Source: Chromera velia (lineage: Eukaryota; Sar; Chromeraceae). Taken from it: 10,000 nt of DNA. The stretch's first letter is position 1. Each line of letters opens with the position of its first letter. The position numbers were made by a program, and so were the translations under genes. The DNA lies in the NCBI GenBank assembly GCA_018398765.1, contig JAHBMJ010001995.1, forward strand, positions 1-10,000. Reading direction: 5' to 3'. The notes beneath the pieces were generated by a model that made no database searches, was not told the origin of the DNA, and saw only the letters and a program-made list of their open reading frames with translations. Of this stretch, positions 1 through 7,744 are shown piece by piece.

Positions 1-15
1 GGGGGGGGGGGGGGG
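1..15. repeat. Poly-G homopolymer at left edge
   Basis: Fifteen consecutive G open the window. With the N and C-run at 362-379 this frames a 346-base segment and may mark poor sequence or a difficult homopolymer rather than biology. Confidence 0.9.
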
Positions 16-263
16 AGCCGTGCCACGTGGTAGACCATTAAGTAACATATTAGATAACATAACTCGGTCTCAACATCGTCTCCTTACGTTGCTCCCCCCC
101 TTTTTTCTTGCCAACGGGTCAACATCCAGGTCAACGTCAATATGTGGATGCTGAAAAAGATACTGAGAGAGGAATAAAGAGGAGAGCGGGGCAGTTGAGT
201 GCTATTGAGTGCCTCTTCCACCAGCTAGGAGTTGAAAGCCTAACGTATGCTAGAGAAAATCTT

Positions 264-315
264 GCTACCACGCTGTATGGCCCGGTAGGGCTATACCGCG
301 TGGCAGCCTTTTTTT
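264..315 (+). other. Strong hairpin followed by a T-run
   Basis: Arms 264-283 and 288-307 pair across a 4-base loop (GGTA): 17 Watson-Crick pairs, one G-T wobble and two mismatches in 20 positions. Seven T follow at 309-315. The shape is that of an intrinsic terminator, or of a Pol III transcript end preceded by a stem. No gene is seen upstream for it to terminate, and no convincing A or B box is visible, so its role is open. Confidence 0.6.
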
Positions 316-361
316 GTGGTACGGGGGGGGGCTGTGCTGCCATGCGGTGAAGCCATGTGTT

Positions 362-379
362 NCCCCCCCCCCCCCCCCC
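362..379. other. Unresolved base and poly-C run
   Basis: One N at 362 is followed by 17 C. This is a likely base-calling or assembly uncertainty; lengths on either side should not be trusted. Confidence 0.85.
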
Positions 380-735
380 ATGCTAAAGGCATTTCACCCC
401 CATATAGTTCAAGAATAAACGACTCGAAGGACACAGTGGAGGTACCCCCGACCATTTGGGAGCAGACGGCTGGTTTTGTCTGCCGCTAATCCCAATAGAA
501 ACCGGGGATAGAGACAGAGCGGGGGCTTCTCTAACGGCCCGAGAAGAACTAGCTACGGCGTTTGCACTATAAAATAATACGGGAGTGATGGGTGATGCTG
601 GAAGCAAGACCTGGATCCTAGATGCCCCCAATAGCCCTCCGAGTGCCCCCCCCTCTGAGCTCTCCCTTTCTGAACGACGTACAGAAGACCGACTGCGGCG
701 ATGCACCTTTGTACTGCCAGAGTGAGAGCTTTGAG
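380..735. other. No gene recognised
   Basis: The composition is mixed. Short ORFs on both strands show no recognisable motif or splice chain. I see no tRNA or rRNA signature. Confidence 0.5.
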
Positions 736-1003
736 AACTGTTTTTCTTTTTCTTTCTCCCACTCTGCCTCTCTTGTGAAACGTTTTCGTCTTCTAACCCC
801 GCAGATGGGTATCTATCTTCCTCTCCATCCTCTTGGATAATCTACATCTCGATATTATTTTCATCTCTCTCTCTTGCCGCCTCCCTCCCTCCCCTCTCAC
901 TTTAAATTCTTCTTCTTCTTCATTTTTTTCTTCTTCCATATCCCCCTCTCTTCCATCTGCCCCACCCTCCTCATCTTCGTCCTCACCTCCATCCCTGCAT
1001 GTG
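736..1003 (+). repeat. Pyrimidine-rich low-complexity stretch
   Basis: The plus strand is dominated by C and T, including a TTC-type run around 907-937. ORFs through it encode only Ser/Pro/Phe runs (or Glu/Gly runs on the other strand), which is simple composition, not a protein. It could be intronic or intergenic. Confidence 0.7.
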
Positions 1004-1860
1004 ACACTGTCTGCCTGCATATGTCGATCCTTGATAATCCTTACTTACATCTCGGTTCCTTCTGTCAATTGCATCAGCTCTGCATCTACCTAGGTATCTA
1101 CGTAAGTTAAACCTGTTCTAGCCCATCCTCAGTGGTCTCAGCTATGCTCTCTAGTTCTGTGTCTGGCTTTTTTACTGCCTTTTGGTCGCTATATGTCTGC
1201 GTGTTGACTTTAATCGTCTGTAGAGTGTCAATTGTGGAAGTATTCGCGGCTCATCGATCGTTGTTGTTATCTTTTTCCGTCTCTATCTGTGTTCTTCTTT
1301 TTGAGAGAAAGTGACACTGTGTATGTGTACGTATGCTAGGTATGTATGTATTTATATGTGTGAGTGTGTGTGGATTCATTGGTTTTATACTAATTACAGT
1401 CAGTGCTCTACTGATCATTGGTTTGCAGTGAGTGTACGTGTGCATTTCATATATGAGTGCTCTACTGATCTGAGCTGATTGTATGAGTGTGGGAAGATGT
1501 TGATTATCTAGTGTGTCTAATGCATTCTGATTCAGAATCTTTTATATCAGTTTGCTTCAAGTTGCAGATGGCCGCTGTGGCAAATCTCCATCCCCCTGGG
1601 TCTCGAAGTTGGAGGCCCTTCGAAGCCTTAAGCAGCATGCAGCTTCTTACCGTGGGTCTTTCTCTGGAAGCCAGAGCACCTGACTGGGGAGACCGCCCAA
1701 AATTAAATTTTGAGGCAGACTGTTTCCGTTGTTAGAATGGTTCAGGTATTTCTATGTGGGCCAGTTGTGGTCGTTGTGGGCTCCGCTTTTCTATTTTTGG
1801 ACGACGGTTGCAAGACGGCACAGTGACTCATCGATTTGACTTACAACATCTGCAAACACA
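1004..1860. other. No gene recognised; TG/TA-rich patch and short direct repeat
   Basis: A TG/TA-rich patch lies at about 1318-1372. A perfect 15-bp direct repeat (agtgctctactgatc) occurs at 1402-1416 and 1456-1470, 54 bp apart. A small plus-strand ORF at 1487-1735 has no recognisable motif. Confidence 0.5.
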
Positions 1861-2001
1861 CCGCGAAGCACACTGGCTATAGAACTGTCCCTCTTAATGA
1901 CTCATTGACTCTTAGATATGGCTTTAAGCAGGTTATAGGACGTATGAAGCACCTCTTTAGACTGTGCTACCTATGACAGAGTGTCACGCACCTCCATGTG
2001 C

Positions 2002-2070
2002 ACCTATAATCAGACTATGTAAAACCATATACGGACTGTCATAGTGTTTAAACCTATAAACGGACTGTGT
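2002..2070 (+). repeat. Three imperfect ~19-bp direct repeats
   Basis: Related units start at 2002, 2024 and 2052, each of the form acc(t)ata-a/t-cggact with local changes. The last runs into TGTACAGTGTACA (2068-2080), two copies of the palindrome TGTACA. The function is unknown; it may be remnant repeat DNA. Confidence 0.45.
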
Positions 2071-2133
2071 ACAGTGTACATAGACTAACTCCAACAGATA
2101 ATGACCTACGGATTTTATCATTGAACTCTAACT

Positions 2134-2226
2134 TTCTCTGCCATCGACTGTCAGTCACTCTACCGGTGGCGACAAGCTCTGTCGGCAATTGCTGTCCTGC
2201 CGGCAATCGCTCTTCTCTGCCATCGA
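2134..2226 (+). repeat. Nested direct repeats
   Basis: The 14-mer ttctctgccatcga occurs at 2134-2147 and 2213-2226. Between them cggcaattgct (2182-2192) and cggcaatcgct (2201-2211) differ by one base. This looks like a decayed local duplication. Confidence 0.55.
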
Positions 2227-2271
2227 AAAAAAAAGCAACCCTGGTTGTGAGTCTCAACTTTTAAATATATT

Positions 2272-2307
2272 GATCTACACCAAGATCTACAATTTGATCT
2301 ACCCGAA
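2272..2307 (+). repeat. Three tandem 12-bp units in an AT-rich island
   Basis: The motif gatctac starts at 2272, 2284 and 2296, exactly 12 bp apart, with diverged 5-base tails. It sits in a clearly AT-rich patch (about 2235-2400) unlike the flanks, 180 bp downstream of the methyltransferase stop on the other strand. Confidence 0.6.
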
Positions 2308-2487
2308 AAATTCTAAAGAACACCATGTAAAAAATCTAGTAAAAACGATAAAAAAACATGTCGTTTGGTTTGATAACGGGGAGCTTTAATCACTATAAAT
2401 TTGTTAGAGTGTCGGTCTGATTAGGTCTGGCGACTGTTACTACCGAATGATACCGAGTGTATGCACTGTCATTACCAGTCTCACTGC

Positions 2488-3873
2488 TCATACAAACACA
2501 GCAACGTTTTCTTTCAACCATAAAATGGATGCAGCTTGCTGTGCCGCAATTGTTTTCTCTCCATCGATTTTGAATTTTTCTTTCGACACCTTCTCTACCT
2601 CTTTCACCCAGACTTCAAAAGGGAGGGGATTCAGGTGCTGCGGAGTTTCCTCGGCACTCCAACTCATCACAAGCCCCTTTCGTGCATGCCTCACCAGGTT
2701 GTCCATGAAAGGAACCATGCGCTCTGCAGACAAATGCTCACCTACCTCTAAACTCATCACCCAATCAAACGACTCCCCCAAATTCAAACCATCCACTGAC
2801 AAATCAGACTCAACCACCCGTCCCCCCGTGACCATCTCAATCCCCGGAGTCCCATCAAACGCACTCACGTTCACGAAACCCGTGTCAGTCAACCACTCTG
2901 CATAGTGCCCCCCCCCCGCGCCAAAGTCTCCCACCGTATCTCCGTCCTCAAATACAGAACGGAGAAGGTACCTCGCAAGTGGTTTGTCAAAGTTCCACTC
3001 CCCCAGCGCGGTCCTCCGCAACGCCTCCACCGTCGCGAAGGATCCGTCCTCATTGAACCACTGGAACGAGGGGGGAGGGGAAACAGAGGGGGAAGGGCCG
3101 TCTCTCTGCGGGTTTCCCTCTTGTGCTAGATGGTCTAGAGCCAGCATCTCACTTTGAATTAGATCGGAATCTAGTTCTTTGAGTCCCTTTGCGTTGATGA
3201 CTGAAGACCTGTACAGGGCCTGAGTCGCCTCGACCCAATTACCCTCCAGGGCCCAGAAGAGAGTTGCCAGAGTCTCTCTCCTTGCAGAGGCAAAGGATGA
3301 GAGCATGCGTGCAAGAGCGGTCCTCTGGTGTGGGTACAGACAGGGGGGGTTCCCCTTTCCCCCCTCTCTTTTTTCTGGACCACCCCCTTCCCCTTCTCCT
3401 TTCTTTTTTTCTGCATCGACTGTCATCTGAAGAAGTGTGGCCATCAGATCGCTCTCATACTGTTGGAATCTGAAGAATGCCTCTGCGAGGTCCTTCGCGG
3501 CTGGTGTTTCTGTCTCCAGGGGGGCGGCTGCCCAGTTGCAAGTCCGCAGGGAAGAGGAGAGGCCTATGAGGAAGGAATCAAGAGACTCCTGGCAACCCCA
3601 TGGGAGGGACTCGGGCGGAGCCTGGGGCTGAGGGGGAGCTACTTCAATCTCTTGCACTTTGCAGCTGTCGCCGTTGGCAGGATTTACTGCGCAAGCATCA
3701 GTCGTGGGCACGCCCGTCTCCTCCCCTCCCCCATCCGTTGTGCGGTGAGAAAGACAAGAGGCGAAGGAGGGATGGGTAAAGATGAAGATACCGATGCAGA
3801 AAGAACACAACTGCAGACAACACAGCAGCATTGATGCGATTCCCCCCCTCAAGGGATGGCGTGGCCACACCAT
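2488..3873 (-). CDS. SAM-dependent methyltransferase-like protein with N-terminal hydrophobic segment
   Basis: This is an uninterrupted 461-codon ORF starting at ATG 3873 (the codon upstream is GTG) and ending in TGA at 2490-2488. Residues about 12-32 form a Cys-rich hydrophobic segment that could be a signal peptide or a signal anchor, suggesting entry to the secretory or plastid-targeting route. Residues 35-290 are variable, with Pro-rich (79-91) and Lys/Glu/Gly-rich (154-175) low-complexity stretches. The C-terminal third looks like a class I methyltransferase: VGDFGAGGG (314-322, motif I for SAM), AFDGTPGIE (338-346), FDWVMSLEVGEHL (369-381, acidic motif) and GLVMSWSAEE (400-409). The order of these motifs resembles a Methyltransf_23/type-11-like family of algae and animals. 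The substrate is unknown. It is divergent from the ABCG gene, 1.2 kb away. Having no introns beside a gene with at least 12 exons is notable. Confidence 0.82.
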   Translation of the reverse strand: MVWPRHPLRGGIASMLLCCLQLCSFCIGIFIFTHPSFASCLSHRTTDGGGEETGVPTTDACAVNPANGDSCKVQEIEVAPPQPQAPPESLPWGCQESLDSFLIGLSSSLRTCNWAAAPLETETPAAKDLAEAFFRFQQYESDLMATLLQMTVDAEKKKGEGEGGGPEKREGGKGNPPCLYPHQRTALARMLSSFASARRETLATLFWALEGNWVEATQALYRSSVINAKGLKELDSDLIQSEMLALDHLAQEGNPQRDGPSPSVSPPPSFQWFNEDGSFATVEALRRTALGEWNFDKPLARYLLRSVFEDGDTVGDFGAGGGHYAEWLTDTGFVNVSAFDGTPGIEMVTGGRVVESDLSVDGLNLGESFDWVMSLEVGEHLSAERMVPFMDNLVRHARKGLVMSWSAEETPQHLNPLPFEVWVKEVEKVSKEKFKIDGEKTIAAQQAASILWLKENVAVFV

Positions 3874-4182
3874 CACAACCCGAGTGAAACCCTTTCGCTT
3901 TTCAGACTAGACTGTATCTTCGAGAGATACTTCCTGCGTGAGCGATTCCATGCAAGGACGGGCGAATCAGGTCCCGGTCGATTATGCGGCAAGCTTCGAG
4001 TGACTCATCTTATTGATACATCCAGGTACTGCTCATACACGTTCTGAGATGCAGCCTGGCAATAGCCTGGCATCCAAAGACCATCCTTTACTGTCTGTTG
4101 CTCTGACAATCTCTGACATGCATCCACTATACTTAACCCAGCGAGCCTTTTTTTTTTAGCCACACGCCCCTGCATGCGTTTT
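3874..4182. other. 5' side of the methyltransferase gene, no gene recognised
   Basis: This is unique sequence with short ORFs lacking motifs. It should contain the methyltransferase promoter by position, but I see no clear core element. Confidence 0.4.
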
Positions 4183-4484
4183 GGTGAGTGCCTCGCGCGA
4201 ACCCTCACGGTCAAAAAAGGGGGTCGCGCGGGGGCCCCGGAAAGACCATGCACCTCAAAGCTTCTCCGAAATGGTCCCGAAAGCGAAAAAGGGCGCATGC
4301 ATGCATGCCCGTCATGCGTTTTTTTAGACACACGCGCGGGGGGGCGCGGGGGCCCCGGAAAGCCACCGCCAAAAATGGTCCCGCAAGCGAAAAAAGCGCG
4401 CCGTTTACGCGCATCTCACCTCTCCACTGTCTCTATACGGGTGAGTGCCTTAATTGCGCACACCCGCGAAAAGGGTGAGTGCCT
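4183..4484 (+). repeat. Duplicated GC-rich element with three 11-bp motif copies
   Basis: A 19-mer beginning gcgcgggggcccc occurs at 4225-4243 and 4344-4362. Each copy is followed by a second matched block (atggtcccg then aagcgaaaaa) at 4271-4290 and 4375-4395. The motif ggtgagtgcct is found at 4183-4193, 4440-4450 and 4474-4484. Three ATGC units form a palindromic stretch at about 4296-4308. The overlapping ORFs on both strands are by-products of this repeat. Confidence 0.65.
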
Positions 4485-4542
4485 TGGAATTGAAATTATC
4501 CGGCTGGGGACATTTGACGGGCCATAAAATTGGCATAAATGT

Positions 4543-4668
4543 TTGACGGGCCAGGGATTTTTGACGAGCCAGGCTATTTTGACGGGCCACGCTATTTTGA
4601 CGGGCCAGGGATATTTCACGGGCCTGGTGATCTTGACCGGCTCATTTTTTTGACAGGCCAGGCTAGTA
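4543..4668 (+). repeat. 18-bp minisatellite, seven degenerate units
   Basis: Units headed TTGAC (once TTCAC) start at 4543, 4561, 4579, 4597, 4615, 4633 and 4650, so the period is 18 bp with one 17-bp step. A related TTGACGGGCCA at 4514 sits 29 bp before the array. The core is TTGACGGGCCAGG. Read on the minus strand it gives a hexapeptide like PVKIAW, but that ORF has no other support and I do not call it a gene. Confidence 0.85.
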
Positions 4669-4871
4669 GTCAATAATATTGGAGGGATTGACCTGGATCG
4701 GGGGATGGGTCTTCTCTTGGGTCGGACCCCGCCGCAGGGGCGCGATGCAGGGTTGCATGTCGCGTGAAACACGACACTTGCGCGCCCGCCAAAAAAGTTG
4801 CCTTCAGGTCATCGCAGCTAGAGTCAGGCTCGAATCACCATGCAGCCCCACACTCATGCAAGTTACGCAGC

Positions 4872-4895
4872 AAGTATATAATACGATATATACTT
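4872..4895 (+). promoter_or_regulatory. Possible core promoter / AT palindrome upstream of ABCG
   Basis: AAGTATAT (4872-4879) and ATATACTT (4888-4895) form an 8-bp inverted repeat, about 200 bp before the ABCG ATG. It is the most TATA-like sequence in the region. No direct evidence of promoter activity is visible. Confidence 0.25.
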
Positions 4896-5091
4896 CGGAG
4901 CAAAACAGTGGACTGTTAACAGCGTGACTGACAGACTTCAGACAGAGCCAGATTTTGCTCAACGCTGTTCTGTGTTCAGCATTGAAGCGTTGTTTTGTGC
5001 CCTCGGTCAGGCGAAGGTCAGGCAAATTGGAGTGTCTTTCCGAAATTTCACTTGAGCACTCGATCGCCCCCTTCGTAAAAGTCCTGGCAGG

Positions 5092-5263
5092 ATGACAGAA
5101 GCGCCACCCATCGAGATCGAGAAGAGGCCCTCGTTTGACGAGGGGGTGTTGAAGGACACCACGACGGTGCATGTGAAAAACCTGACGTATAAGGTCAAGA
5201 GCAACAGGGCAGGAGAGAAAACGTTGAACATTCTTTCAGACCTCAACATGGTGCTGAAACCAG
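5092..5263 (+). other. ABCG exon 1 (start codon to LKP)
   Basis: This exon encodes residues 1-57 and ends in phase 1. It carries an acidic N-terminus, then [10 protein letters not shown] and [11 protein letters not shown], the first beta strands of an ABCG ATPase domain, which normally stand just before the P-loop. The donor is CAG|GTGGGC. Reading on past it gives a short unrelated tail and a stop at about 5317-5319, which supports splicing here. Confidence 0.85.
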
Positions 5264-6090
5264 GTGGGCAGACTTCTGTCGTCATTAGTACAGCTATCCA
5301 TTTTGTTTTTGTGATGTAAGAGTGCTGGACAAATGTCTGTGTGTGCATGTGTGGATGCTGCAGGACACCTGATGGCGATTATGGGTGAGTTGACAACGGT
5401 GTTGTTGCGCATTCTTTATGTGTTTTGACTTACCTTTAAGGACACTAGGACGACAATGCATTTCTCCCTGCGCACACACCTCTGCCTCCCTCTTCGTTCC
5501 CAGGTCCTTCCGGCTGCGGAAAGACCACGTTGCTGAATCTTCTTGCCGACAGAGTCAGACCCCAAAAAGGGTCCTCAATCACCGGAGAGATCAGATACAA
5601 CGGACTCAACGCGTCGGAATTCGATGTCATCTCCAATGCTCGGTCGGTCATCCAGTCACTGAATGTTCCCACCAAGCTTCTTCAACTCACCGTACCCGCA
5701 GCTCACATGCACGACGAATAAGTGCAACAAAAGGATTCAAATGTGTTGACAAAAGCGTTTTTTATTTTCAAAAAATCATTCAACGCAAAAGGAAGCACCA
5801 CGAATTCATGGAAAAAGAAAAAGCCCTTCGCCCGTTACGGTTGTGTTTAGTAGGTACAAGACCAGCCGGCATAAATGTTCTTCGGGTGACTGCAAATGCC
5901 AGAGAGAAAACGAGAGACCGAATAGTCATGCGTTCACGTATGCATGGCTGCAGGTATGTCATGCAAAACGACACGCTCCTCCCCTTCCTCACTGTCTACG
6001 AGACTCTGCTGTTCGGTGCAAACTTGAAACTGAAAACTCTGACAGCAGATCAACGAAAGGCGCGGGTCGAGAACGTCATCAGTTCCCTCG

Positions 6091-6129
<39 letters not shown>

Positions 6130-7259
6130 CATCTGTCTCTTCGTCTTTTTTGTCAATTTGTTGTTTGTTTCTTTGTCTCCCTGTGTCTCTCCGTCAATAA
6201 ATCTGTGTGTGCGTTTCCGTCCATCTCCCTCTCTGTTGGTCTAGTTCTCCTTGTCTGGCCCTTTTACTTGGTCTCAATGCTGACCACATCTCTTTACGCG
6301 GTCTCCCCATGTCCTCATCTCCTGTTTGTTGTGAGTTTGCCTGGGGGCAGCTTTAGCTCCCTTGCAGTATCGGCGCTGCTGGCCAAGTCTTTCTTACTCG
6401 TCTTATCTTCACTTCCTCTCTTCTCCTCTCTCTGCAGGTCTTCAGGTCTGCAGGGACGTTCTGATTGGAGGGGAGCTGCTGAAGGGAATCTCGGGAGGGC
6501 AGAAGAAGAGGGTCTCCATCGGCCTCGAGTTGGTCGACGACCCTTCCCTCCTCTTTCTCGGTGCGTGCGTGCGTGCGTCGACATTTGGGGCGGTGTGGAC
6601 TGCCAGATAGGCAGATCAGCAGACCAACTGACCGATTGAATCATCAATGGATGGGTACTTCGTTTTTTGCCCTGTAGATATTCATATAGCAAGCAGGAAA
6701 GTTCAATGAATTTGACAGCGTTTTCCTGCCGGGCCCGCGCTGCATCTCTGGGCAACGTCAGACAGAAAAGCAGAAAGAGACGCTTTGGGGACGAACGAAT
6801 CTGAACAGAGGGAGAAAGCAAAAAGGACAGGAAGAAGGGAGGGAATGCGTTGGCGCTTACAAGTCCTATGGTTGTTCGTCTTTAGTGAAGATCGGAAGAA
6901 TAGAGGTTCTTGTGCGAGTGGCAACTCCTCATTCTGGCTTTGGAAAACGGGCTTGCTTACCCTCTCTGTGTGCAACAACGACTGGAGTTAAATCAGCGAA
7001 CACCATCTTTATGTTATTACACATTTAGCAGAGGACTCAGACAGGATCGCATATTCAGAGTTATCCCTCTCGAATGCCACACATCATGCTTTTGCCCCCC
7101 ACGCACGCGTGCAGACGAACCGACCAGCGGCCTGGATGCCTCGCTGGCCTACGACACTCTTGTGACCCTTGTGGAACTTGCAAAGCAGGGACGGACGGTG
7201 GTCGCAACTGTACACCAACCGAGATCGCAGGTCTGCATGTGTTTTCTGATAAGGGGACG

Positions 7260-7313
<54 letters not shown>

Positions 7314-7646
7314 CCTGTGCCTGTGTGTCTGTCTGTCTTTCTTGATGGAATGACTTAATTTACCGGCGCCAGGCGAGATTGAGTCTGTCCATCCATTGCT
7401 GATTGGTTTCCCCTTTGGAGTTCCTTCTCTTTTTTTTGCACCCCCAACCCCACACGCATGCCTGTGTCCTCTGTGCAAGTGAGTGGATGAGTGTGTGAGT
7501 GAGTGAGTGTGCAGGTGTTCGGCCTCTTCGACCAACTGACTCTGTTGAACAAGGGGAAGTGCGTGTTCCAGGGGGCAGCTGCAGACGTAACGGAACACTT
7601 CGGATCTCTCGGGTTCCCCTGCCCCCCAGAGGTTCGTTCGTTTGCC

Positions 7647-7700
<54 letters not shown>

Positions 7701-7713
7701 TGTGTGTGTTGTG

Positions 7714-7744
<31 letters not shown>

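Noticed and set aside
1487-1735. An 82-codon plus-strand ORF
   Set aside because: It has no recognisable domain, no splice partner and ordinary length for chance ORFs.
1-2487. Possible tRNA, 5S rRNA or CRISPR array in the left region
   Set aside because: No cloverleaf, box A/B pair, rRNA core or regularly spaced repeat-spacer pattern could be found by eye.
3328-3834. A 168-codon plus-strand ORF
   Set aside because: It is antisense to the methyltransferase, which has family motifs; this ORF has none.
3874-3876. GTG as the methyltransferase start, one codon upstream
   Set aside because: Eukaryotic initiation at the adjacent ATG (3873-3871) is far more likely.
4416-4772. A 118-codon minus-strand ORF with PVKIAW repeats
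   Set aside because: The hexapeptide repeat is a by-product of the 18-bp minisatellite, and the rest has no motif.
5418-6200. A 260-codon plus-strand ORF
   Set aside because: It runs through ABCG exon 3 and intron 3 in the wrong frame, reaches the correct frame only in exon 4, and then reads the GTCT repeat.
6889-6899. Sequence AGATCGGAAGA, matching the start of a common sequencing adapter
   Set aside because: The next bases differ and the match lies inside a normal intron with good flanking exons, so chance is the better explanation.
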